From contig NZ_PYAW01000002.1 in NCBI RefSeq assembly GCF_003014755.1, positions 496,001 through 560,000 of the forward strand: a stretch of DNA of 64,000 nucleotides, written 5' to 3'. Origin of the DNA: Chitinophaga niastensis. Its GTDB lineage: Bacteria > Bacteroidota > Bacteroidia > Chitinophagales > Chitinophagaceae. The position numbers and the translations under genes are program-made. The notes under the pieces are model-generated. The model saw only the letters and a program-made list of their open reading frames with translations. It ran no database searches and was not told the origin of the DNA. Positions 43,906-53,336 of the stretch are shown in pieces; within the stretch, counting starts at the first letter, position 1; every line of letters begins with the position of its first letter.

Positions 43906-46900
43906 ATGGATCATCTTTTTGTAGCCATCTATAATTTTTTTGAGAGACATAAAGTCTGGCTTTGGTGCTGCACTATTGCCAGTTTTTTGTTGGTGGGGTT
44001 TTTTGCTGCGCAGATAAAGCTGGAAGAAGATATCACCAAAATATTACCGCAGGATAAAAAACTGGATAAGCTGCAGCAGGTATTCCAGGATTCCAAATTT
44101 GCGGATAAGCTCATTATCACTATCTCCCAAAAAGATTCGCTGCAAGCCGCTGAGCCGGACAGCCTCACTGCATATGCTGCAGAACTGGCCAGCAAAGCGG
44201 GTGCACAATTATCTCCCTATATCAAACAAATCCAGGCCCAGGCAGATGATGCCATGGTGATGGGATTAATGCAGGTGATCCAACAACACCTCCCTGTTTT
44301 CCTGGAAGAAAAAGATTATAAAAAGATTGATAGTTTATTGACAGATGAACAATTACAGAAATCACTGCAATATGACTATAATACGCTGATATCACCGGCA
44401 GGACTGGTATTGAAGAAGATGATCCAGGCAGATCCTGTGGGTATTTCCTGGATTGGTGTGAAAAAACTGCAACACCTGCAGTACGATGATCAGTTTGAAT
44501 TGTACGATAGTTATGTGATAACGAAAGATCATCGGAATGTGATGATCTTTATTACACCAGCTAATCCGCCGGGTGCTACAAAAATTAATACCAAATTCCT
44601 CGCAGGATTGGATCAGATAAAAGATAGTCTGGATAAGCGTTTCCCCGGCGTACAGGCATCTTACTTTGGCGGCACTGCGGTATCTGTTGGTAACGCTACA
44701 CAATTAAGACAGGATACTTTTTTAACACAGGGCATTACTGTTGTATTACTGATAGTACTGATCGGTTTATTTTTCAGGAAAAAAAGATCACCGGTACTGG
44801 TGATGCTGCCGGTTGTTTTTGGTGGCCTGTTCTCACTGGCATGGATATACGTACTGAAGGGACATATATCTGTAATGGCCATGGGCGCGGGTGCTGTAGT
44901 GTTAGGTATTGCAGTAAATTATTCCCTGCATGTATTTAATCATTACCGCCACTCACACGATATACGTGAAGTGATCAGCGATCTGGCTACACCCATGACA
45001 TTGGGCAGTTTTACCACCATAGGTGGTTTCCTGTGTTTGCAGTTTGTGCATTCGCCCATGTTGCACGATGTGGGCCTGTTTGCAGCACTGAGTCTTGTTG
45101 GTGCGGCGCTGTTTTCCCTGGTATTTTTACCACATTGGATGGTGATAGGCCACAGGCCACATACGATGGCTGCACACGATGAAAACTGGCTGGATAAGCT
45201 ATCCGCCTACAAACCAGAGAATAACAAATACCTCGTAGGGGCGCTGTTTCTGCTTACTATCGTATTCTTCTATACTGCGGGCAATGTAACTTTTGAGAGT
45301 GATATGATGCGCATGAATTACATGACACCTAAATTGAAGGCCGCAGAAACACATCTCAATAAAATAAATTCCTACATCGCGCAATCTGTTTATGTAGTAA
45401 CAGATGGCAATGACCTGGAATCCGCACTGGAGCATGGAGAGCGACTGATGCCGGTGATTCAGCAGTTGCAGGATAAAGGCATTGTAAAAAAGTATGCCGG
45501 CGTACAGGCGTTACTGTTATCCAACAAAGAACAGCAGGCACGCATAGATCGCTGGAGTCATTACTGGACTGCCGGTAAAAAACAACAGTTACTTACTTAC
45601 CTGCGCTTACATGGCTCTGCCGTGGGTTTCAGCGCTTCTGCATTTAATTCTTTTGAGCAGTTGTTAACGAAAGATTATCAACAACTATCGCCGGATGCCT
45701 TGCAGGTATTGCGTAACGGCAACCTTGGCGATTTTATTATTCAAAAGAACGGGACTACTTCATTGGTCACCCTCCTGAAAGTAGATCCTGCGCATAAACA
45801 AGCCGTATACGATGCGCTGGAAACACAGCCCAATACTACAGTGCTGGACAAACAATATGCGGCTAACCGGTTAGTAGAAGTCATCAAAGATGAGTTTAAC
45901 AGTATCGCCTGGATGACCTCACTATTGGTGTTCTTTGCCCTGTTGCTGTCCTATGGCCGTATTGAGCTGGCACTCATTACCTTTATTCCGATGGCGGTGA
46001 GCTGGGTGTGGATACTGGGTATTATGGGCATGTTCGGTATTAAGTTCAATATTGTAAATATTATCCTCTCTACTTTCATTTTTGGATTGGGAGATGATTA
46101 CAGCATATTTATGATGGACGGGCTGTTGCAGGAATATAAGACAGGTAAGAAAACATTGTCATCTTTCAAATCATCTATCTTCCTGTCTGCTATTACCACC
46201 ATTATCGGATTGGGTGTATTGATCTTTGCAGAGCATCCATCACTGAAATCTATTGCACTGATCTCTATTATTGGTATTGGTACAGTGGTGTTGATTTCGC
46301 AGGTAATGATTCCATTCCTGTTTAACCTGCTGATCACTAACCGTGTTGCGAAAGGCTTTGCACCGTGGACTTTCAAAGGATGGACACTCTCCGTATTTTC
46401 CTTTTTGTATTTCACGATTGGTTGCCTGGTGCTGACAGCTATTGGTACGCTACTGATCCGCTGGAACCCTTTCAATAAAGAGAAAGGTAAATTGTTATAC
46501 CATCGTATTCTTTCCAGTTATACCCATAGCGTATTGTACATCATGCGCAATGTGAAAAAACGTATCATTAATCCGGATAACGAGCAACTGCAAAAGCCGG
46601 CTGTGATTATCAGTAATCACCAGTCGTTTTTGGATATCCTTGTATCTACCATGTCGCATCCAAAGGTGATACTGCTCACAAACCAGTGGGTGTGGCGCTC
46701 ACCGGTATTTGGCGCAGTGGTACGTTTGGCCGACTATTATCCTGTAGCTGATGGGGCAGAAGGAGCCATTGAGAAATTGCGCGCGCGTGTAGAAGAAGGG
46801 TATTCCATAGTGGTATATCCGGAAGGTACCCGCTCTAAAGACCTTCAGATAGGGCGTTTCCATAAAGGTGCTTTTTATATTGCAGAACAACTGGGACTGG

Positions 46901-47781
46901 ATATTTTACCGATGGTGATTCACGGTACCGCCTATACGATGAGTAAAGGTGATTTTCTGTTGAAAGACGGCACCGTTACTGTAAAGTATTTGCCGCGTAT
47001 TACGCCCGGCGATACAGCATGGGGAGATAATTACAGCACCCGTACAAAAACAATCAGCCGGTATTTCAAACGGAATTATGCGTTGCTGAGAGAAGAAACG
47101 GAAGTGCCGAAGTATTTCAGGGAGCAGCTAAAATATAATTTTATTTATAAAGGCCCGGTGCTGGAATGGTATATGCGCGTGAAAACGCAAATGGAAAACA
47201 ATTACCAGTTGTTCCATGAGCTGTTACCCAAAACAGGAAATATCCTGGATATTGGCTGTGGCTATGGGTTTATGGACTATATGCTCAGTTATGCTGCACC
47301 TGACCGGTTTATCACAGGTATTGATTATGATGAAGAGAAGATAGCTACTGCCAACAATTGTTACAACAAACCGGAGCAACTGCAGTTTATTCATGGAGAT
47401 ATCACTGCTACCCCTTTCGAAAAATACGATGCCTTTATTTTAAGTGATATGTTGCATTACCTGCCGGCAAATGAGCAGGAATTACTGCTGCAGCAATGTA
47501 TTGAAAGACTCACTCCCGAAGGCGTTATCATTATACGTGACGGAGATGCTGATATGGCCAAAAGACACGACCATACAAAGTTCACAGAGTTTTTGTCTAC
47601 CAGGGTACTTGGGTTTAATAAAATGAAGAACAAAAAATTATCGTTCTTCTCAGCTGCACATGTGCGTGATTTGGTTAACAAGTATGGTGCTGTGGCCGAG
47701 GAAATCGATAATACCCGGTACACATCAAATGTGATATTTGTGATTAAAAAATCTCCGCAGGAAAATTATGCACAAATATGA
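43906..47781 (+). CDS. Three-domain protein: MMPL exporter, PlsC-type acyltransferase, SAM methyltransferase
   Basis: A 1291-residue fusion. Residues 1-865 form an MMPL/RND-like exporter with two sets of transmembrane helices (from LWCCTIASFLLVGFFAA; QGITVVLLIVLIGLFF; TSLLVFFALLLSYGRIE) and large periplasmic loops. Residues about 890-1095 are a lysophospholipid acyltransferase with His905-x4-Asp910 (NHQSFLD) and YPEGTRS (Glu973). Residues about 1100-1285 are a Rossmann methyltransferase with LDIGCGYG (from Asp1115). The exporter probably moves the pigment or its precursor towards the outer membrane, and the attached domains may act on it before export. The same three-part fusion is known from Bacteroidota annotations. 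Confidence 0.9.
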   Translation: MDHLFVAIYNFFERHKVWLWCCTIASFLLVGFFAAQIKLEEDITKILPQDKKLDKLQQVFQDSKFADKLIITISQKDSLQAAEPDSLTAYAAELASKAGAQLSPYIKQIQAQADDAMVMGLMQVIQQHLPVFLEEKDYKKIDSLLTDEQLQKSLQYDYNTLISPAGLVLKKMIQADPVGISWIGVKKLQHLQYDDQFELYDSYVITKDHRNVMIFITPANPPGATKINTKFLAGLDQIKDSLDKRFPGVQASYFGGTAVSVGNATQLRQDTFLTQGITVVLLIVLIGLFFRKKRSPVLVMLPVVFGGLFSLAWIYVLKGHISVMAMGAGAVVLGIAVNYSLHVFNHYRHSHDIREVISDLATPMTLGSFTTIGGFLCLQFVHSPMLHDVGLFAALSLVGAALFSLVFLPHWMVIGHRPHTMAAHDENWLDKLSAYKPENNKYLVGALFLLTIVFFYTAGNVTFESDMMRMNYMTPKLKAAETHLNKINSYIAQSVYVVTDGNDLESALEHGERLMPVIQQLQDKGIVKKYAGVQALLLSNKEQQARIDRWSHYWTAGKKQQLLTYLRLHGSAVGFSASAFNSFEQLLTKDYQQLSPDALQVLRNGNLGDFIIQKNGTTSLVTLLKVDPAHKQAVYDALETQPNTTVLDKQYAANRLVEVIKDEFNSIAWMTSLLVFFALLLSYGRIELALITFIPMAVSWVWILGIMGMFGIKFNIVNIILSTFIFGLGDDYSIFMMDGLLQEYKTGKKTLSSFKSSIFLSAITTIIGLGVLIFAEHPSLKSIALISIIGIGTVVLISQVMIPFLFNLLITNRVAKGFAPWTFKGWTLSVFSFLYFTIGCLVLTAIGTLLIRWNPFNKEKGKLLYHRILSSYTHSVLYIMRNVKKRIINPDNEQLQKPAVIISNHQSFLDILVSTMSHPKVILLTNQWVWRSPVFGAVVRLADYYPVADGAEGAIEKLRARVEEGYSIVVYPEGTRSKDLQIGRFHKGAFYIAEQLGLDILPMVIHGTAYTMSKGDFLLKDGTVTVKYLPRITPGDTAWGDNYSTRTKTISRYFKRNYALLREETEVPKYFREQLKYNFIYKGPVLEWYMRVKTQMENNYQLFHELLPKTGNILDIGCGYGFMDYMLSYAAPDRFITGIDYDEEKIATANNCYNKPEQLQFIHGDITATPFEKYDAFILSDMLHYLPANEQELLLQQCIERLTPEGVIIIRDGDADMAKRHDHTKFTEFLSTRVLGFNKMKNKKLSFFSAAHVRDLVNKYGAVAEEIDNTRYTSNVIFVIKKSPQENYAQI

Positions 47782-49285
47782 TGTGATCATAATGGGCAGC
47801 GGCCTTGGCGGCCTGGTATGCGGGGCTATCCTTAGTCAGAACGGGTACCGTGTACGCATATACGAAAAAAACCGTCAGATAGGAGGATGCCTGCAAACTT
47901 ATTCCCGCGAAAAAGTCATCTTCGATTCCGGTGTGCATTACATCGGAGGATTAGCAGAAGGGGAGAATCTCTATAAAGTATTTAATTACCTCGGCATATT
48001 TGATAAACTCAGGCTGAAACGTATGGATATGGACGGTTTCGACCATATCAATTTTAGTGGAGAAGATAAAGTGTACAGGATAGCACAGGGGGAAGATAAC
48101 TTTATTCGTACGCTGCTGGCAGATTTCCCCGATGAAAAAGATGCACTGTATGCTTATTGTAATAAAATTAATGAGGTATCCGGTAAGTTCCCGCTATACA
48201 ATTTGCGCGTAGGCGATTATGAAGAGAAACGCAATGTACTGAATATTAATACCGCAGATTTTTTACGCAGCATTACCAACAACGAACGGCTGCAAAACGT
48301 ACTGGCAGGCAATAACCTGCTGTATGCGGGTGTAGCGGAGAAAACGCCATTTTACGTACATGCGTTGGTGTTAAACAGCTATATGAAAAGCGCCTGGAAA
48401 TGTGTGGATGGCGGTTCTCAGATTGGTAAACTGTTGTGGCGTAAGATCAGGGAAAACGGAGGCACTATCATTCGTAATACCCCTGTAACAAGTATCCAGG
48501 GCGTTGGTGACAGGGTAGATCATATTGTGTTGCAGGATGGCACCAAAGTACAGGGAGATTATTTTATCTCTAACCTGCATCCTGCACAAACAATGGCCAT
48601 CACGCGCAGTGATACGCTGCGGAGTGCTTATCGAAATCGTGTACAGGGCCTGGAGAATGCTACCGGCGCGTTTGTGCTGAATGTGGTATTGAAACCAGGT
48701 ACGTTCAAATATCTTAATCATAATTATTATTATCATGCTACGGATAATGCATGGGCTGGTATTGATTACCAGGCAGCCGAATGGCCGCAAACCTATGCCA
48801 TGTATGTATCTGCCAGTTCCCGGCATGAAACCTATGCGGATAGTTTATCTGTGATGACCTACATGCGGTATGAAGAAATGCAGCCCTGGCAGCATACTTT
48901 TAATACTGTATTGCAGCCGGATAGCCGGGGTACAGACTACGAAGCGTTTAAAAATCAGAAGGCAGAGCGACTGATAGATTGTGTAGCACAACAGTTTCCT
49001 GATTTCCGGAACTGTATTCAATCTTATTATGTTGCCACTCCACTATCATACCGCGATTACATGGGTACTGGTGACGGCAGCATGTACGGGATTCAAAAAG
49101 ATAGCGCAGATCCGCTAAGGACCATGATTTCGGCCCGCACCAAACTATCCAATTTGTATCTTACAGGGCAAAACCTGAACTTGCATGGAATTTTAGGAGT
49201 AACTATCAGCAGTGTGATCACGTCCGCAGAGTTGCTGGGCATGGACTTTCTGGTGGAAGCAATTAATCAGTCAATACATAAATAA
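47768..49285 (+). CDS. CrtI-like (phytoene desaturase family) FAD oxidoreductase
   Basis: A 505-residue flavoprotein with the dinucleotide loop GSGLGGLVCGAIL, KNRQIGGCLQTY, and the C-terminal FAD motif LYLTGQNLNLHGILGVTISS. The layout matches carotenoid desaturase/isomerase-like enzymes. In the pigment pathway it could introduce or rearrange double bonds or oxidise an end group. It overlaps the end of the MMPL fusion by 14 bases, so both are translated together. Confidence 0.87.
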   Translation: MHKYDVIIMGSGLGGLVCGAILSQNGYRVRIYEKNRQIGGCLQTYSREKVIFDSGVHYIGGLAEGENLYKVFNYLGIFDKLRLKRMDMDGFDHINFSGEDKVYRIAQGEDNFIRTLLADFPDEKDALYAYCNKINEVSGKFPLYNLRVGDYEEKRNVLNINTADFLRSITNNERLQNVLAGNNLLYAGVAEKTPFYVHALVLNSYMKSAWKCVDGGSQIGKLLWRKIRENGGTIIRNTPVTSIQGVGDRVDHIVLQDGTKVQGDYFISNLHPAQTMAITRSDTLRSAYRNRVQGLENATGAFVLNVVLKPGTFKYLNHNYYYHATDNAWAGIDYQAAEWPQTYAMYVSASSRHETYADSLSVMTYMRYEEMQPWQHTFNTVLQPDSRGTDYEAFKNQKAERLIDCVAQQFPDFRNCIQSYYVATPLSYRDYMGTGDGSMYGIQKDSADPLRTMISARTKLSNLYLTGQNLNLHGILGVTISSVITSAELLGMDFLVEAINQSIHK

Positions 49286-49287
49286 CA

Positions 49288-50973
49288 GTGGAAAAAAAGA
49301 AACGAAGCGGCTGGAGAAAATTTGGACGCATACTCATATGGATTTTTGGTAGTTTTTTACTGCTTTTCATCGCACTGGCCATATACCTGGTATCTGTAAG
49401 TCACATGACACCGCCTGTAGTTGCCAGCAACCAGGCTTTACAGCTGCAACGGCATCAGCTGGACAGCACCAGCTACACATTGGGCAACAACTGGTTTCGT
49501 AAGAGTAACAGTGGCCTTTATGAAATGTATGTAGAAGGTGCACCTTTTGAAAGAGGTGTGATTAATGGCAAATTATCCGGAGAGCTGATCCGCCGCCAGG
49601 AAGATGTTTTTGTAGCACAGTTCAGCAAGATGGTACCATCTACTTTTTACCTGCATTTTCTGAAATATTTTATCGGCTGGTTTAATCGTGATCTGAGTGA
49701 TCATGTGCCGGAAGAGTTTAAAGAAGAGATTTATGGGGAGTCATTTTCTGCCTCTACCCAATATGATTATATCGGCACTAACTATGCACGTCTTATGAAC
49801 TATCATGCGGCCCATGATATTGGTCATGCGCTGCAGGGTATGATGCTGGTGGGTTGTACGTCGTTTGGCACCTGGAATGATCAGTCTGCCGACAGTAATC
49901 TTATCATTGGCCGTAACTTCGACTTTTACATGGGCGATGCATTTGCGGAAGATAAAATGGTGGTGTTTTACCGCCCTGAGAAAGGTCACAACTTTATGTT
50001 TGTCACCTGGGGAGGCTTTACTGGCGTGGTATCCGGTATGAATGATAAAGGTTTAACAGTTACCATCAATGCTGCTAAAACCAGTGTGCCTACCGCTGCG
50101 GCTACTCCTGTATCGTTAGTGGCCAGGGAGATTTTACAGTATGCAAAAAATATTCCTGAAGCCTGGGCTATCGCTAAGAAACGGAAGATGTTTGTATCAG
50201 AATCATTTCTTGTAGGCTCTGCAGAAGATAATAAAGCGGTGATTATTGAAAAAACACCGGAAGGCATGGATATTTATAGTCCTTCGCAGAACTTTATTAC
50301 CTGCACCAATCACTTCCAGGGCGATACCTTAGGTAACCTGGTTTCCAATAAATTACAGATCAAAGAAAGTGCTTCTGAATACCGCTATGAGCGCCTCACA
50401 GAATTGATGAAAGAAAATGGCCCGAATACTGTACAGAAAACCGTGAACATCCTGCGTGATCGTCGCGGTTTGCATGATGCCAATATTGGTATGGGTAATG
50501 AAAAAGCCATTAACCAATTAATTGCGCATCACGCTATTGTATTTGAACCTAAGAAAAAAATGGTGTGGGTATCCACTGCACCGTGGCAGCTGGGGCAGTT
50601 TGTGGCGTATGATCTGAATAAGATCTTCAGCATGCACGGACTGACAACAGATCATGAAGTGTATGACAGCGCACAAAATATTGCAGCAGATAGTTTTCTG
50701 TTATCAAAAGATTACATTGCTTTTAATAGGTACCGTCAGCTGAGAGATGAAGTTAACAGTGGAGAAACCGTTAATGTGAAGGCTTTGATCGCTGCTAATC
50801 CAGCATATTATCACGCTTATGTGCTGGCAGGTGATTATGAATTCGGACACAAAAATTTTGCACAAGCAAAGCAATATTATGAAATTGGTTTAACGAAAGT
50901 GATTGCTACCAAAGGAGAGGAGAATCATATCCGCAAACAACTGAAACAATGTATTGCTAAGCTGAAAGGATAA
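49288..50973 (+). CDS. C45-family autoproteolytic acyltransferase/hydrolase with membrane anchor
   Basis: A 561-residue protein starting with GTG. Residues 12-35 form a membrane anchor (ILIWIFGSFLLLFIALAIYL). The Ntn-hydrolase part carries the probable nucleophile Cys190 in LVGCTSFGTWND, followed by IIGRNFDFYMGD and WGGFTGVVSGMNDKGLTVTINA. It resembles acyl-CoA:6-aminopenicillanate acyltransferase and choloylglycine hydrolase, which free the Cys by self-cleavage. The C-terminal 60 residues contain a TPR-like unit. It could esterify or amidate the aryl polyene acid on the periplasmic side; this is inference. Confidence 0.83.
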   Translation: MEKKKRSGWRKFGRILIWIFGSFLLLFIALAIYLVSVSHMTPPVVASNQALQLQRHQLDSTSYTLGNNWFRKSNSGLYEMYVEGAPFERGVINGKLSGELIRRQEDVFVAQFSKMVPSTFYLHFLKYFIGWFNRDLSDHVPEEFKEEIYGESFSASTQYDYIGTNYARLMNYHAAHDIGHALQGMMLVGCTSFGTWNDQSADSNLIIGRNFDFYMGDAFAEDKMVVFYRPEKGHNFMFVTWGGFTGVVSGMNDKGLTVTINAAKTSVPTAAATPVSLVAREILQYAKNIPEAWAIAKKRKMFVSESFLVGSAEDNKAVIIEKTPEGMDIYSPSQNFITCTNHFQGDTLGNLVSNKLQIKESASEYRYERLTELMKENGPNTVQKTVNILRDRRGLHDANIGMGNEKAINQLIAHHAIVFEPKKKMVWVSTAPWQLGQFVAYDLNKIFSMHGLTTDHEVYDSAQNIAADSFLLSKDYIAFNRYRQLRDEVNSGETVNVKALIAANPAYYHAYVLAGDYEFGHKNFAQAKQYYEIGLTKVIATKGEENHIRKQLKQCIAKLKG

Positions 50974-50991
50974 ACCTAAAATCTGATAGCT

Positions 50992-51369
50992 ATGATTATT
51001 GGTATAGGTACAGATATCGTAGATGTAGCACGCATTGCAGCTAAAATGGGTAAGGGAGAAGGTTTCCGTAACCTGGTGTTTACACCGTTTGAAATTATCT
51101 ATTGTGAAAAACAAGCGGTGCCGTCGGAAAGTTATGCTGCCCGTTTTGCTGCCAAGGAAGCGTTGCTGAAAGCATTTGGTACCGGCTGGGGCAATGGCGG
51201 CGTAAATTTTGATGAAATTGAAATCCGCAACGACGCAGCGGGGAAGCCGGAATTGTTTTTAATTGGCAACGCAGCTGATAGGTATGAAGCACTGGGAATA
51301 AAAAAAATTTGGGTGTCATTGTCGCACGAAAAAAGTGCAGCAGTAGCCATGGTGATTATAGAAGGATAA
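50992..51369 (+). CDS. acpS: Holo-ACP synthase (4'-phosphopantetheinyl transferase)
   Basis: A 125-residue AcpS-type transferase that attaches 4'-phosphopantetheine to the carrier serines. The metal-binding residues are Asp8 (GIGTDIVDV) and Glu56 (RFAAKEALLKAF). The end WVSLSHEKSAAVAMV is conserved. It may be dedicated to the two carriers of the cluster or also be the housekeeping enzyme. It is 18 bases after the C45-type gene. Confidence 0.92.
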   Translation: MIIGIGTDIVDVARIAAKMGKGEGFRNLVFTPFEIIYCEKQAVPSESYAARFAAKEALLKAFGTGWGNGGVNFDEIEIRNDAAGKPELFLIGNAADRYEALGIKKIWVSLSHEKSAAVAMVIIEG

Positions 51370-51382
51370 ATTTACTAATGGA

Positions 51383-51487
51383 AATTACGAATTACGAATG
51401 GCGAATTACGGAGTTGTGGGAAGATCAGCATTATCTCCCCGTTTATCTCCTCACTAATTCGTAATTCGCCATTCGTAATTCGTAATT
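51383..51487. repeat. Palindrome family C copy 3
   Basis: The arms AATTACGAATTACGAATGGC... and ...GCCATTCGTAATTCGTAATT are perfect over 28 bases. The loop starts GAGTTGTGGGAAGATCAGCA and is close to that of copy 2. Compared with copy 2, AATTGC has become AATGGC and the opposite arm changed from GCAATT to GCCATT, so pairing is kept. Confidence 0.93.
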
Positions 51488-51496
51488 CTCAAAAAT

Positions 51497-52789
51497 ATGT
51501 ACATACCGGATATTGAACTACAGTCCAAAGCAGCCATCAAAGCCTTTCAGGAAAAGGAAGTGATGCGTTTGTTAGGTTATCTGCGTGAGTTTTCACCATT
51601 CTATAAAGCATGGTTTAAAAAGCATGATATACAGGCAGATAATGTTCAATCGCTGGAAGCGTTTTCGCTTATCCCACCGGTTACCAAAGAAGATTTGCAG
51701 GAACACAACTGGGAATTTTTATGTGTAGATAAAAGCAAAATAGCGGAGTATACTACTACTTCCGGTACTTTAGGCAAACCTGTGATTGTTGCCCTTACAG
51801 AAAAAGATCTCCAACGATTAACTTATAACGAATACATTTCTTTCTGTTGTGCAGATGGATCTGACAGTGATATTTATCAGCTGATGCTCACCCTGGATCG
51901 TCAGTTTATGGCGGGTATGGCGTATTATAACGGTATCCGTAAACTCGGTGCCGGCGTACTGCGCGTAGGTCCGGGTGTACCCAGCATGCAATGGGAAAAC
52001 ATACAGCGCATCCGGCCCACTACTATTGTTGGTGTACCATCATTTATTGTGAAGCTGATTGCTTTTGCAAAAGAGCATAACATCGATATCAACAATACTT
52101 CGGTGAAAAAAGCCGTGTGCATCGGTGAAAATATCCGTAACACGGATTTTTCATTGAATGTATTAGGTAAGAAGATCACCGAGCAATGGGATATAAAACT
52201 GTATTCTACCTACGCCTCTACAGAAATGCAGACGGCATTTACAGAATGTAAGGCAGGTAACGGCGGTCATCATCATCCCGAATTATTATATGTAGAACTG
52301 CTGGATGAAAATAATCGCCCGGTAGCACCAGGACAGGAGGGAGAGGTAACCATTACCACACTGGGCGTAGAAGGTATGCCCCTGCTACGTTATAAAACCG
52401 GTGATATTTGTCAGTATCAACAGGACGTATGCAGCTGCGGCAGACATACGCTTCGGTTATCTCCCGTAATAGGCCGTAAAAAACAGATGATCAAATACAA
52501 GGGTACCACCTTGTATCCACCTGCATTATTTGATTTGTTGAATGATATGGAAGATGTGAGAGAATTTGTGGTAGAAGTATTTTCCAATGAACTCGGCACC
52601 GATGAAATCCTGCTACATCTTTGGCCCCGTGAGGAATCCGAGGAAATGGATCGCAAAATAAAATCATACCTGCAAGCTAAGTTACGTGTGATTCCTCAAG
52701 TGCATTATTGCGGGCAACAGGAGATTATGCGGATGCAGTTTCCTGAGAATAGCCGGAAGCCGGTGAAGTTTTTGGATAACAGGAGTTAA
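51497..52789 (+). CDS. PaaK-like adenylate-forming ligase, probable 4-hydroxycinnamate activating enzyme
   Basis: A 430-residue member of the phenylacetate-CoA ligase branch. The P-loop is TTTSGTLGKP (residues 86-95), the adenylate motif is STYASTEM, and the C-terminal hinge is YKTGDICQY...IGRKKQMIKYKGTTLYPP. A CxC near the hinge (CSCGRH) is usual for PaaK-like enzymes. In aryl-polyene pathways such a ligase loads the coumaroyl starter onto a carrier protein, which suits the ammonia-lyase at 26797. It is the last gene of the cluster and stands behind its own palindrome. Confidence 0.87.
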   Translation: MYIPDIELQSKAAIKAFQEKEVMRLLGYLREFSPFYKAWFKKHDIQADNVQSLEAFSLIPPVTKEDLQEHNWEFLCVDKSKIAEYTTTSGTLGKPVIVALTEKDLQRLTYNEYISFCCADGSDSDIYQLMLTLDRQFMAGMAYYNGIRKLGAGVLRVGPGVPSMQWENIQRIRPTTIVGVPSFIVKLIAFAKEHNIDINNTSVKKAVCIGENIRNTDFSLNVLGKKITEQWDIKLYSTYASTEMQTAFTECKAGNGGHHHPELLYVELLDENNRPVAPGQEGEVTITTLGVEGMPLLRYKTGDICQYQQDVCSCGRHTLRLSPVIGRKKQMIKYKGTTLYPPALFDLLNDMEDVREFVVEVFSNELGTDEILLHLWPREESEEMDRKIKSYLQAKLRVIPQVHYCGQQEIMRMQFPENSRKPVKFLDNRS

Positions 52790-52898
52790 GTTTAAATTAT
52801 TGATTTTTGAATTTATTTTGATGGGGATATTTATAACTAAATTCCGGGGAAGTACTTATGTTAGTGCTTGAAGATTCTCTGAAATACGGAACTAAATA

Positions 52899-53279
52899 TT
52901 AAACATGTTGGAGTATAAATTCCGCATCAATCTTCAATCTTCTGTAAATTTTCCTTAAAAAATCTACGTCCGGCTCCCGTTTACCATTCAATATTTGCGA
53001 AAATTTTGCCTCACCTATATCCAGCATTATTGCCATCTCTTTTTGTTTGAGCTTCATTTCAAACATTTTTAATTCTATCATGCCAGAAAGTGTGGTCGGC
53101 TTGGGTAATGGATAGCGTGCATCTTCAAAACGCTCTGCAGCAACAGAGAGGTGTTGAAGTTCTTTCAATTCTTTTGCACTAAGATTAGCTTCACCTTTTT
53201 TCATTAGAAGATGTATACGTTGCATAGCGGCAGTATACTCTTTCTCAGTTGAGATGAGTGGGTTCATTGACGTTTTCAT
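52899..53279 (-). CDS. higA: HigA-type antitoxin with XRE helix-turn-helix
   Basis: A 126-residue DNA-binding antitoxin. The N-terminal 60 residues are helical and charged (YTAAMQRIHLLMKKGEANLSAKELKELQHL), and the XRE domain follows (LKQKEMAIMLDIGEAKFSQILNGKREPDVDFLRKIYRRL). It would neutralise HigB and repress the operon. It lies 57 bases downstream of the toxin gene, giving the toxin-first order typical for hig loci. Met at 53267 is an alternative start. Confidence 0.87.
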   Translation of the reverse strand: MKTSMNPLISTEKEYTAAMQRIHLLMKKGEANLSAKELKELQHLSVAAERFEDARYPLPKPTTLSGMIELKMFEMKLKQKEMAIMLDIGEAKFSQILNGKREPDVDFLRKIYRRLKIDAEFILQHV

Positions 53280-53336
53280 TTTTCCAAGTATCTATCTATA
53301 TGCACACATCACCCATGTGCAGATTGGGCCCTTCTT

